Shown here one piece after another: positions 9,301 to 18,003 of a DNA stretch of 25,650 nucleotides. The notes under the pieces are model-generated. The model worked only from the letters and a program-made list of their open reading frames with translations, did not search any database and had not been told where the DNA came from. Source of the stretch: a virus. The stretch covers positions 1 through 25,650 of IMG/VR virus record IMGVR_UViG_3300021138_000152. The stretch is one strand, 5' to 3'. The position numbers and the translations under genes are program-made. Numbering within the stretch: position 1 is the stretch's first letter; every line of letters begins with the position of its first letter.

Positions 9301-12300
9301 ACGTTTTTTAATTGTAAGCGCATAGTCAGCAATTGTGCCGTCAATAAGGTTACGAATACCTAAGTCATCAGCAAGTTTAAGAACACCGCCATGTTGGTCA
9401 TTAATACGTTTATTTAAAGCTTCAAAGCCTTTTTCACCAAGTAGTCTATCAACCCCAACGTGACCAAGTAACTCGTGCGCGTAGGTAGTTTCCAAGTCTT
9501 TCATGCTTGTGTGATTACCGCCAATAATATAAACTTCACCGTCACGATTTACATAGCCTCTAACGCCGTTACCGTTTTCGCTACCTTCGGTTATACCATC
9601 AAGTTCTAAACCTTTTCTTTCTTTTTCCGGTAGGTCCGCTATAGTATCAACGTAGTTTACTTTAACGTCTTTAGGTAACTTTTTCTTTAAGTTCTCAACA
9701 AACTCTCTAGCTTTCGATGGCGGTAAACCATTTTGACGAGACGCAGTTAACCGGTACCTATTCTGGCTTGGCCCTTCAAAATAAGTATTGTTCGGCCCAT
9801 AGCCATGCTTTTCGCTTGCAATAGCTTCGGCAACATCATTTTCTACTTTTTTATCTATTTCAGCCGTTCCAGTTTTTAATGACTTTTTACGTTCCTTTTT
9901 TCCTGGTTTATCGCCAAGAACTACCATTGATCTTTCTACACTAGCGCCAAAATCTTTAAGTAAATCTAAATTGTGTTTTAAAATGTTTACTACTTCGCCT
10001 AAATTTTTATTTTTTACTTTTTTCTTAAATGCTTCTAAAGCTGCTTTTGCATCAGCTTGCTCTGTAACTGTTTTAGCATTTTTTAAATTATTTTCTAGCG
10101 TAACAAGTTTATCAGCGTCGTTTTTAATTTCTTGCTTTTTTTCCGTAAAAGCTTTTCCTAAAGATGCTTCAGCTTTTTTTAAATCGCTAATGTCAATGTC
10201 GCCTGCCCTTTTATTTTCAAGCGCATCCGCGGTTGTTTTAAGGGTATTTAATGTTTCTTCTAAATCTTTAACTTTATTAGCTAAATCTTTTTCTGCAATT
10301 TGTTTTTTAAGGTTTTGTATTTTATTTGTTTTTTCTACCTGATTATCAATAGATTTAGCCTGCGCTAAAGCTTTTTCTAAATTACTTAATTCTTTTTGAT
10401 CTTTTGCAATTTGGTCTTTTGCATCTCTTATATTTTTCTCAACGGCATTAATACCTGCTTCTGCAAGTTTAAGACTGCGCGCTTCCATTTGTTTTTTCCG
10501 AATCTCTGCCATCTGCCTAGCGCCTTCAGCGGTAGCTTCTTTAAGTTCTGCAAGTCTTTCTGCTTCTGTTTTAGGCGCAACTTTTCTTGTAATCTTTTTA
10601 ACACGTAAAGGTTCAGCGAGAATATCACGTCTATTTTTAAGGGTATCTAAACTGCGAGCTTCGCTTTTGTATGCTTCTGAGCTTTTATCAAGCTTAGCCA
10701 TACGTGCTTCAGCTTCTCTAATCTGCTTTTTAACGTCTGCGTACTCTTCTGATTTTTTAAGCGATGTTTCTAAAAAACTAAGTTGTTTTTCTTGTTTTGC
10801 GTATTCTGGGGTTGTATTATCCCCTTCTTTTAACGCTTCTTTTAACTCTTCTTTTAAAGACTTTATGTCTTTTTTTAGCTGTCGAATATCTTCAGGTCTT
10901 GTTCTTAGCCCTACAGAAACAGACGTTTCTACATCAAAATCTTCAACTTTTTCTACAATTTTTCTAGTTAATACGTCTGTTGTAACTTTTGTGCTAGGCA
11001 ATGTACTATTAATTTCAGCAAATTTTTGTTCAAGCTCGCGTTTTTGACGAACCATTGTTTCTAACTGCTCATTAGCTTTAGCTTGAACAGCACCCGTCAA
11101 TCTTCGTTCTTCAGCTACTTTTTCTGCCGATGCTTTTACTTCAGGGCTAACTTCTTTTATACTGATTATTTTAGCTTCAAGCTCATTTAAAAGGTTAACC
11201 TCAATCTCAACGTCAGCACGTATTATTTTTTTAGCTCTTTCTACTAGTCTATCAACTATATCTAATACTTTAGCCCTAGCTTCCGGACCGCCTTCATCTA
11301 TTTTTCGTAAAGTTTCTTCCGCAGTTTCTAGTTGTTTAATAAAAGTAGGAAGCTTATCCATACTTGCATCTACTTTTTCTAGACTGTCTTCAGCTTTTTT
11401 TATGTCTTTAGTAAGAACGTCAACTCTCTTTTTTTTCTTTTTGTCTGTGTCAGGTAATTTTTCTGCAATTTTAAGAAGACGTTTATTTTCATTTATGTAA
11501 TCAACAAAATCTTTTCTTTGCTTATATACAGAACGCGCGGTGGCTAAAAAGTTTTCATCCGATGTGTTTATGTTAAAAACTTCTGAAATATCTTTCTTTT
11601 CTTTTTCAATCGTTTTTTTAACACGCTCTATGTACGTAACAAGATCGGTCCTTTGCGTCATAAGGTCTTGCGCTTGTTGTAAAAGCATTTTAGAAGACTT
11701 TTCTTGGTCAAACGACCATAAAAAATTATCTTCAATAAACATGCGTTGTTCTTTTATTTCGTCGAGTAGTGTACCAAACTCTCTAGAACCTTTAAGTTCA
11801 TCAGCTAATTTTTTTTCTTCTACTTTTAAACGGTTCAATCGAAGGTCGTGTAAAAATAAACGCCTATCGTAGTTGGCCCTAATTTTGTTTAACTTTTTTT
11901 CCGGTAGTTCTGCTTTTTGTTTTTCTGTTGGCTCAAATCTAGGAGGACGTTTTGCCTGTGATATATTTTCTATTTGTAAACGTAAAGCCTCAAGCCGTTT
12001 TACTTTTCCAGCATTAGGTGAAACATGACCCTGTTTAGAAGGCTCTTCTTTAGCGCTAATTTTGCCGGATGCAAGTTTTTCTTTTAGCTTACGAACTGTC
12101 GCTGACTGCAATAGCTTAACAAAGTTTTCATGCGAAGTACGCACCGTGGCAATAGGCTCAAGTTCTTTTTCATCAAACAAGTTGCGTTGGTCGGGATTTA
12201 CACCCTCAGGTTCTTTTATGCCTGCTTCTTTCTCACGGACAGTTAAAGTGCTTTGTTCTTTACGTTCGTAAATTGGCGTGTTTACTTTTTTACCGTTTGG

Positions 12301-15300
12301 TCCTGTGTTTTTATACGTGCCTTTTTCTATTAGCTCTTGGTCTTTTAACGGAGCTTGTTTTGATTCAACAACGTCCGGTTCCGCTTTTACTTCTGCAAGT
12401 TCTTTTTTTAATTCTTTTAGTTTTTCTGTACGGCTGCTCTCACCGGCAAAAGTCAAGTATCGCCCAAGAATTGTTCGTAACGCAAGCTGTTCTTTTTTAA
12501 GCTCGTCTATTTCTTTAACTTCTTCTCTTGTTGGCCTTTCTTTATCTAAAGCGTCGATTTGTTTTTCAACTTCTTTAAGTTTTTTAGCTACTCCTGGGCC
12601 TGCTCCCGGTGCAAGGTCACTGATTCGTTCTTTTAAAACTTTTATGCGTAAAGCTTTAGGTAGGTTGCCCGCAGGCGCAAGTTCAAAAGGCGCACGTTGT
12701 ACCCTAGATGCACCTTCAAAGTAGTCTTTCTTAATAGCTTCAAGAGACTCTTCGAAATCTTTTACAGCGCTATCACTTTTTTTATTCTGTTCTGCTAACT
12801 CTTCTTTTTGTTTTTCTAACCGTTTAAGAAGGTTTTCTCTTCTTTCAACGTCAAACTTTTTAGGAGAGTCTTTTAGTTCTTCGTATGTTTTTTTAGTAAG
12901 CGCGATGGCTTTTTCTAATCTCTTAGTGCGTCTAGCTAAAATGGTAGGGTCTTTAGCAAGAAGATCAAATTGTTTTTGTAAAGTGGTAGTTAACTTTAAA
13001 GCGTCGTCTACGCTTAATGATTCTTGTTTGTATTGTCTGCGTACAGCGTTAATTTCATCGACCGCTGCTTTAGTGTACTCTTTACCGGCATCGCTAATTT
13101 TATTCTCAAGGCCCGACTTCATTGTTGACGCTACGTCAACGTTTCTACTATTAAAGTACTCGCCTGACAGTATAGAACGTACAGTTTCAATGGCATCTCG
13201 TTTAGCTGCTTCTTGACGAGTAAATGCTTCTTTCTCAGCAATTATGGGTCTACCCTCAGACGTTTCAATTTGAGCTGTTGCGAAACGTTTTTGTAATTCA
13301 TCAATTGTAGCTACATGCTGTTGTCTTTCAGCATCAGTCATAGCGTTATTGTAATTATTTTTGGCTTCTTCCAACGAGCGTTTAATTCTTTCGACACGTT
13401 GCACTTGATTTTCTATTGTTTCACCAGATACAACACCAGTCCTACTCGCTTCTTTTTCTAAAGCAGACTCACGTAACTTATCAATTAAGTTGTTAATAAT
13501 TCTATCAGACGCCCCAGAAGCATACGCTTCTTCAAGATCAAGTAAACCCTGTTGGTAGCTATCTATTACTTCTTCAGACTTAGGACGTGCTTTTTCTACC
13601 TGCGCAAATAAATCTTGCTGTTCTTGTTGCCTTTGTTCGGCTTCTGTAGCAACTGCTTCTTTTTTTAGACGCGCTGCTTGGCCAAGTAAATCTTCACCTT
13701 CGGGCAAACCTTTAAGCTTCTCTTGAATTTCTTTAATGTTAGTGCTTAACTTAGCAATCTTTTCAAAATCGCCTTTATCGCCCGCCGTTTTAAGGGCTTT
13801 TACTTGCGCCGCCAATTGGCCTTTTAGCGTAGAACGCTGAACATCTACCGACTGTTCTATAGGTGATGTTTTCTTAACACGTTCTGTAGATGTTACTAAA
13901 GCTTTTTGTGCGTTAGTTAACTGCGTACTTAAATCGCCAATGGACTCGATATTGCCCTCAGCGGCTGCCTTAGCCACTCTGTCTTGTAGTTCGTCAACAT
14001 GGTTTTTAAGTGTGTCATGTTGTCTAAATATTTCTTGTGGAGTAATGTCAGAGGGTTTGTTTGCTTTGGCTTCACGTTCCGCTACGGTTTCCGTTCCAAT
14101 TATGTTTTGTGTAGCACCGTAAGTAGGCTCGCCTTTTTCATTTACGCCTGTTTTAAAGTAGTTGATTTTGTTTTCTAATGGGCTTACCGCACCTTCAACT
14201 AGCTTCTTACCTTTAACATCCGTTTGTAACGGAGCCTCGGTAAATAAATTGCCTGTCTCTCCTTGACGTTTTTGAAACTCAGCCTGCTGCCTTTGTTGCT
14301 CAGCTTGCTGCATAGCATCAGCTTGTTCAGCGGCTATTTTATCTTCGTCAGCACGTTTTTGTTTATCTAGCTCTGCTTGTCTTTTATTGGCACTAACTTC
14401 AATAGCTCTTTTTTCACCACCGCGTTTAGGTAAGCCGTGTAATGCGCCAAAGATAGGAGACAATTCAAGAGCTCCAATAGCGTTTTCTTTGTAGGCTTCA
14501 AATGCTTCAGGAGTAAAGACCCCTTGGTCAGCGGCTGCACGTCTAGCGGCTTCAGTACCAACCATCATAGCTGTACCAGTAACGGCATTAACGCCCATAC
14601 CTTCTAGTGTATTTCTAAGAGGCCCATGCAGTTTTGCAATAGCTTCTTCTTTTGTTATTACGCCTTTAGCAACTTGTTCACCAAGCGTAACTGCTTCTTT
14701 ACCTAAAATTTTATTTACTGCTTTAACCGCCACTCCTGTACCAGGAATACCAAAACCCGTTAAGCCAGCTTGAAGAAGACCATATCCTAAAGCTTTACCA
14801 ACATCTTTAGTAGCACCTGTTTCTTCCGCTCTATCTAAGTTTTCTGCAACTTCAGCGGGTAAATCAGCTAATGCAGTGGCGGCAGAACCAATTAAGCCAG
14901 CACCAACTGCGCCAACACCAGCTACAGGAGCAAGTGCGGCAGCTCCAGCACCAACAGCCATAGGCGCACCATAACGGCCAACAATACCGCCAACAGGTTC
15001 ACTAACGTATTTTCTAAAGGCGGCACCAACGCCGGGAACTAACCCTTGGCTCATTGCTTGGTCTACATCTTCAGAAGTTGTAGGAATAAATTGGTTTTGT
15101 TTAGCAGCTAATTTATCTTGTGCGCCCCAGTCTTTAAGTATCTTACTGTTAAAAAGTTCGCCAAGTCCGCTTTCAGTAGATGCTTTTGCTTCTCTAAATG
15201 CAGTTCCAGCAGCAGCGCCTAAGCCTTGACGTTCTTCTTTTTCGCCGGGTGTTAAGAAAGCAACTGGGAATTGCTCTTGCGCTTTAGCAATTGCCTCTTG

Positions 15301-15360
15301 GGGGTTCATCCCTTTAGGGATTTCTAAATATTGACCGCTAGGCAGTTGCAAATAAGGCAT
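6331..15360 (-). CDS. Giant 3009-residue polyvalent/ejection-type internal virion protein
   Basis: The N-terminus (PYLQLPSGQYLEIP, then a proline-glutamine module) resembles short domains heading other phage ejected proteins. Residues 131-165 are a Gly/Ala hydrophobic stretch that could enter a membrane. Residues ~313-1810 are Lys/Glu/Leu-rich coiled coil with few prolines. Around H1962 is YAHELLGH, with RELIAH (E2044) some 80 residues later, a peptidase-like arrangement seen in large phage polyvalent proteins. The last ~900 residues are helical; segments near 2510-2548 (SFLRGPADLL) and ~2657-2685 (MIPFFNSQIQGL) recall the large polyvalent protein-associated domain LPD38, from memory only. 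It is last in the late operon, the position of T7 gp16, so I infer a role in DNA ejection or early host takeover. The start follows GGGA by a few bases and is in frame with the conserved N-terminus. ORFs on the other strand across it are shadows. Confidence 0.85.
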   Translation of the reverse strand: MPYLQLPSGQYLEIPKGMNPQEAIAKAQEQFPVAFLTPGEKEERQGLGAAAGTAFREAKASTESGLGELFNSKILKDWGAQDKLAAKQNQFIPTTSEDVDQAMSQGLVPGVGAAFRKYVSEPVGGIVGRYGAPMAVGAGAAALAPVAGVGAVGAGLIGSAATALADLPAEVAENLDRAEETGATKDVGKALGYGLLQAGLTGFGIPGTGVAVKAVNKILGKEAVTLGEQVAKGVITKEEAIAKLHGPLRNTLEGMGVNAVTGTAMMVGTEAARRAAADQGVFTPEAFEAYKENAIGALELSPIFGALHGLPKRGGEKRAIEVSANKRQAELDKQKRADEDKIAAEQADAMQQAEQQRQQAEFQKRQGETGNLFTEAPLQTDVKGKKLVEGAVSPLENKINYFKTGVNEKGEPTYGATQNIIGTETVAEREAKANKPSDITPQEIFRQHDTLKNHVDELQDRVAKAAAEGNIESIGDLSTQLTNAQKALVTSTERVKKTSPIEQSVDVQRSTLKGQLAAQVKALKTAGDKGDFEKIAKLSTNIKEIQEKLKGLPEGEDLLGQAARLKKEAVATEAEQRQQEQQDLFAQVEKARPKSEEVIDSYQQGLLDLEEAYASGASDRIINNLIDKLRESALEKEASRTGVVSGETIENQVQRVERIKRSLEEAKNNYNNAMTDAERQQHVATIDELQKRFATAQIETSEGRPIIAEKEAFTRQEAAKRDAIETVRSILSGEYFNSRNVDVASTMKSGLENKISDAGKEYTKAAVDEINAVRRQYKQESLSVDDALKLTTTLQKQFDLLAKDPTILARRTKRLEKAIALTKKTYEELKDSPKKFDVERRENLLKRLEKQKEELAEQNKKSDSAVKDFEESLEAIKKDYFEGASRVQRAPFELAPAGNLPKALRIKVLKERISDLAPGAGPGVAKKLKEVEKQIDALDKERPTREEVKEIDELKKEQLALRTILGRYLTFAGESSRTEKLKELKKELAEVKAEPDVVESKQAPLKDQELIEKGTYKNTGPNGKKVNTPIYERKEQSTLTVREKEAGIKEPEGVNPDQRNLFDEKELEPIATVRTSHENFVKLLQSATVRKLKEKLASGKISAKEEPSKQGHVSPNAGKVKRLEALRLQIENISQAKRPPRFEPTEKQKAELPEKKLNKIRANYDRRLFLHDLRLNRLKVEEKKLADELKGSREFGTLLDEIKEQRMFIEDNFLWSFDQEKSSKMLLQQAQDLMTQRTDLVTYIERVKKTIEKEKKDISEVFNINTSDENFLATARSVYKQRKDFVDYINENKRLLKIAEKLPDTDKKKKKRVDVLTKDIKKAEDSLEKVDASMDKLPTFIKQLETAEETLRKIDEGGPEARAKVLDIVDRLVERAKKIIRADVEIEVNLLNELEAKIISIKEVSPEVKASAEKVAEERRLTGAVQAKANEQLETMVRQKRELEQKFAEINSTLPSTKVTTDVLTRKIVEKVEDFDVETSVSVGLRTRPEDIRQLKKDIKSLKEELKEALKEGDNTTPEYAKQEKQLSFLETSLKKSEEYADVKKQIREAEARMAKLDKSSEAYKSEARSLDTLKNRRDILAEPLRVKKITRKVAPKTEAERLAELKEATAEGARQMAEIRKKQMEARSLKLAEAGINAVEKNIRDAKDQIAKDQKELSNLEKALAQAKSIDNQVEKTNKIQNLKKQIAEKDLANKVKDLEETLNTLKTTADALENKRAGDIDISDLKKAEASLGKAFTEKKQEIKNDADKLVTLENNLKNAKTVTEQADAKAALEAFKKKVKNKNLGEVVNILKHNLDLLKDFGASVERSMVVLGDKPGKKERKKSLKTGTAEIDKKVENDVAEAIASEKHGYGPNNTYFEGPSQNRYRLTASRQNGLPPSKAREFVENLKKKLPKDVKVNYVDTIADLPEKERKGLELDGITEGSENGNGVRGYVNRDGEVYIIGGNHTSMKDLETTYAHELLGHVGVDRLLGEKGFEALNKRINDQHGGVLKLADDLGIRNLIDGTIADYALTIKKRGEAGASKAEIDALMKDMEIRAVRELIAHTAEQRATEGFVQKANRWMKELVGAVRAFLRDKGFAELSKVSTSDIFNIIRQSERSFQRDELGGFRTNDGSVVFSRDPKYLEGFSSGLRDTAGTVYQKEKTVLDRLKGNALGMTMAHRFVDRFAGLEYIARNMRDKLEGLQMMYYNRLYDQRNNMMSEIATHGPVGIVKDEKNGTYSYASKKGPSLAKVAEVAGKAKDEIGNGTAALEQFGLYLAVERAASNKGGLEAGLESLNLAGKVTTKMADEVLKFGRGNTHFQEARKLYREYNNGQLDFMVESGRLSKAEAAEMKKGDYVAYYRVDKNDEVWDNERNVKVGDLKTQSYLRELLGGDSAIVNFETGALQNTYMLTDMAMGNIAAKNTAYTLQTLGIADIKKGDGPASKDVIRFYEDGEKKHAVINTSGEYKNMESALEKMRAAGKANTPEYKKLRERAEASRESASMFGNIPSELIVKGMEGISMTLPAAVSFLRGPADLLRKGTTRNPAYAMRVAFKDSLSGWITSGADNKPIISTLSALNKMAKGEAPEIRKLQEQGIIGGHVFSGTMADMRTIALQMAEGKSGWEKLWAKADRLAIMADESARLSLYNGFIKKGMSSMEASLATLEAQNFTKHGYSPTVRMLSTMIPFFNSQIQGLNVFARAISGKSLFEDKLGVRETMLKRGATVAGLTLAYTALMQNNEAYKNADEYDKLNNWFIPLPFFKDPIKVPIPFESGVVFKALPEAMYNLAATDAKSKDVLPAVAKLVVSQVPGVSNLFLPQGAKPIMESLTNTNFYTMSPIESQRQLQELPGYRSNATTTELSKLVGRTLGVSPIQIDHLVNGYTGSIGTAMMSMFNPILREGSAPDATSKDLPIVGGFFQPTDATGLINKAYVDMQNIEQASATYKRLNEQDPDKADAFYRKYMSQIDNANAAGMFKQQMGEYNKEERAVRADKSLSSAEKRKLLDANRQDKIQLAKDFRAISNE

Positions 15361-15396
15361 AATGTCCCACTATATATTAATTAAATTAAATTGTAC

Positions 15397-17031
15397 CTAC
15401 TGTGGTTTTAATTGTAGCGTATTAGCACCTTTAGGTAAACTGTCTAAAAGCTGTGGTTGCCCGAATGTACCGCTGTTAATAGCTTGTTGGTACTGTAAAG
15501 GCGTAGTAATACCCATGGCTAAAAACTCACGTTTTTGTTTTGGGTCTTTTGAAGCTTTGTCAAAGTCTGTTATAGCCTGTTGAACAGTTATTTGATTTAT
15601 TTTAGCATTTGCTCCAGCGCCTTTAGCTGCCATAACGCCGGGCATTTCATTGTAGTAGTTTGCTCTAGCCTTAAGTTCCGAAATTTCAGCAGGAGCTTTG
15701 TATGCAGAAATGTTGATTTGATTTGCTTTAGCCATATTTTCACCAATAGTATTTTGCAGCTGAATACCATTTGCTTGATACCTTTGAGCAAGTTCTTGGT
15801 TGCCTTGTTCAGCGGCTTCAGCAGCTTTCTGCATACTGAATGTGTAGTCACGATAATCTTTCTGCAATTCTTTAGCTTCTTTGCGGCTTAAATTTAAAGC
15901 GGCAAGACCTGCAGTGTTGCCTTCTTGAATAGCTTTACCAAACTGCGGATTAGATACTAGAGCCGCACCCATGTTCATCATATACTCGCCAATACCTTGG
16001 CTCTTACGGTCTTCAATTTCTTTCTTGCGTTCAGGTTCTGCTTTAGCGTACTCATCCAGCATTGCTTGGAATCGGCTATGTTTGTCTTTTAGTTCAGAAA
16101 TAGTATTGTTAATACTCTGATACATTGGGTCTGCCTGAATCATTTCTTGTGTATCTTCAAGAGTCATTATTTTTGGTCCAGCATCTGCTTTAGGCGCAGC
16201 TGGGCCTGCTACTTGTTTAGCCTTTAATATATCTGCTATACCACCTTCAGCTGGAGCAGTTGATGACTTTGTATTTACAGGCGGGGTTTCAGGCTTAGGC
16301 ACAGCAGCTGGCGGTGTTGTGGTTGAACTAGCAGTGGGTGCAGGTGCAGGTGCAGGTGTTGGAGTTCTACCGTATACAGCCTGATATGCCTGCTTAGAAG
16401 TATCAGACATAGGAAGAGGTATATTTTTATCTACGGCTTTAAGAGCTTTATTTCTTAAATTGTAGTAGTCGCTGATTGACATATTAAGGTCTGACGGCGC
16501 TGTTTCAGGCATACCCTCATTTATTGCTGCGTACGCGGCTTTTCTTCTATCTTCAGGAGTTCCGCCTACATCAAAAGCAATAATACCTCCTTCAGCCATA
16601 TTCTGAATATTAGGTGCTGGTAACTGGTCTAGCCCAGCTTCAGGTTGTATTTGTGCAGTTTGTTGTGGAGCAGCTTGTGGTTGCCCTATGCCTTGTTGAG
16701 GCGGTACTATCATCCTTTGTGGATTAGCCGCTTGCTGTTCAGCAGACAATAACTGGTCTTTAATGGATTGTTGTGGGGGTTGTTGCCCAGCCATGGCTGT
16801 GCGTAACTCTTGACGACCTTGAGCTGCCAACATAGCAGCAAATTGAGGGACTGGAGTAGGTGTACCATTGATATCTAAATGTACAGGTTTTCCTGCTAAC
16901 ACATCAGCAAGAGTTTGGTCAGGCACATCTTTTAGCATGTGCATCATAGCCATCATGCCAGACAAATCTTGTCCTTGTTTTTGTGGCGCTCCAAGAGCAG
17001 CGCCTAATCCAGCTTGTTGCATGTTCATCAT
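15397..17031 (-). CDS. Putative internal virion (ejection) protein, gp15-like position
   Basis: 544 residues. The Met- and Gln-rich N-terminus contains MMAMMHML and a Gln/Pro-rich linker. MAEGGIIAFDVGG (146-157) is a glycine motif also seen in the 502-residue protein. A Pro/Ala/Thr linker (about residues 220-270) leads to a long helical C-terminal half with charged heptads, including YMMNMGAALVSNPQFGKAIQEG, a pattern I associate with internal or tail-tape-like proteins of podoviruses. It lies between the 322- and 3009-residue genes; its start is 4 bases after the 322-residue gene's stop and uses GGAAG as ribosome binding site. Three nearby ATG codons (17031, 17028, 17022) leave the exact start open. 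No enzymatic domain was seen; ejectosome role is inferred from position. Confidence 0.75.
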   Translation of the reverse strand: MMNMQQAGLGAALGAPQKQGQDLSGMMAMMHMLKDVPDQTLADVLAGKPVHLDINGTPTPVPQFAAMLAAQGRQELRTAMAGQQPPQQSIKDQLLSAEQQAANPQRMIVPPQQGIGQPQAAPQQTAQIQPEAGLDQLPAPNIQNMAEGGIIAFDVGGTPEDRRKAAYAAINEGMPETAPSDLNMSISDYYNLRNKALKAVDKNIPLPMSDTSKQAYQAVYGRTPTPAPAPAPTASSTTTPPAAVPKPETPPVNTKSSTAPAEGGIADILKAKQVAGPAAPKADAGPKIMTLEDTQEMIQADPMYQSINNTISELKDKHSRFQAMLDEYAKAEPERKKEIEDRKSQGIGEYMMNMGAALVSNPQFGKAIQEGNTAGLAALNLSRKEAKELQKDYRDYTFSMQKAAEAAEQGNQELAQRYQANGIQLQNTIGENMAKANQINISAYKAPAEISELKARANYYNEMPGVMAAKGAGANAKINQITVQQAITDFDKASKDPKQKREFLAMGITTPLQYQQAINSGTFGQPQLLDSLPKGANTLQLKPQ

Positions 17032-17034
17032 ATA

Positions 17035-18003
17035 TTAGCTTCCAAATGCTTTGTAAGCGCCAGCTGCGCCTAATCCAAGACCCATTAACTGTTGTGTAGT
17101 TGTAGGGTTTGCTTGATATGTTTGTGTTGTAGCGGACTGTAATGGTAAACCGTGTAACAAATTTGATAAGTATCCCAACTGCATATACGGGTACTGCTGA
17201 GCATTAGCGTAGTTTTGTACGCCCTGATTAATAATATTCTGCTGTTGATTCTGTTGCTGCGCGCCCATTTGATTCTGTTGATTAAGAATATTTTGCTGCG
17301 CACCTAGTTGCTGCCCACCAATGTTAGCTAAGTTAGCCCCCATTTGCCCAGCTTGACCTAAACCTTGTAAACCTAATTGAGCGCCTGTATTCATTTGAGA
17401 CTGCGCGTTATTAAATGCTTGATTATACGCATTACCTACTAATTGATTAGTGGCAAGTAACTGGTTCTGATTATTTAAACCAGACATAATGGCTTCACGA
17501 CCACCACCAAATGCGCCTGCCTGTGTAGCCTGCCCTTGTTCTTGAGCTTGTTGTTGGCCATATTGCTGGTTTAATAACTGAAGTTGCGGGGCTAAAGATG
17601 CCTGTAAATATGGGTTCATATAAGCTTGAACCTGATTAGGGTCGGTAGCCATATTTTGAAAGTTTTGCCCAGCGTTTAATGAACCTAGCCCAGCTTGCGC
17701 TGTTAATGCACTACCTTGACCATACTGGTCTGGAGTTTGAAGATTAGCCGCACCAGAAAACGACTGCTCTTGCATAGGGGAAAACCCTGCTACATAATCT
17801 GCGGGGTTAGTACTATAAGGCGTGTACGGTTGTGTTGTTGTGTAAGTAGTATTACCATTAGCATCCGTTGTCGGTTGAAAAACTTGCTGCTGTGCAGCAC
17901 TCATCATATTTTCTACATATGGTTGTGCATAAGCCGGTAAGTTTGTTTGCTGTACCGTGCTGGTAGTATTTGTTGGTTGTGAACTTCCGCCGCCGCCGCT
18001 CAT
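17035..18003 (-). CDS. Gln/Asn-rich putative internal virion protein, gp14-like position
   Basis: 322 residues, very rich in Gln, Asn, Ala and Gly. After a glycine-rich start (MSGGGGSSQP) come PAYAQPYVENMMSAAQQQ and YMNPYLQASLAPQLQLLNQQ, then QAGAFGGGREAIM, followed by long Gln/Asn helices and a C-terminal GLGLGAAGAYKAFG that may be membrane-seeking. This composition and the GGGREA segment match my recollection of proteins beside tail genes in marine and freshwater podoviruses. In T7, gp14 has a comparable position and is ejected into the outer membrane; equivalence is inferred from order only. Its ATG overlaps the previous stop as ATGA, implying translational coupling. Confidence 0.75.
   Translation of the reverse strand: MSGGGGSSQPTNTTSTVQQTNLPAYAQPYVENMMSAAQQQVFQPTTDANGNTTYTTTQPYTPYSTNPADYVAGFSPMQEQSFSGAANLQTPDQYGQGSALTAQAGLGSLNAGQNFQNMATDPNQVQAYMNPYLQASLAPQLQLLNQQYGQQQAQEQGQATQAGAFGGGREAIMSGLNNQNQLLATNQLVGNAYNQAFNNAQSQMNTGAQLGLQGLGQAGQMGANLANIGGQQLGAQQNILNQQNQMGAQQQNQQQNIINQGVQNYANAQQYPYMQLGYLSNLLHGLPLQSATTQTYQANPTTTQQLMGLGLGAAGAYKAFGS

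Noticed and set aside
6563-15300. Many + strand ORFs of 60-148 codons opposite the giant gene
   Set aside because: They are rich in Ser, Phe, Leu and Cys, as expected from the reverse complement of Lys/Glu/Ala-rich coding sequence, and lack family features or ribosome binding sites.
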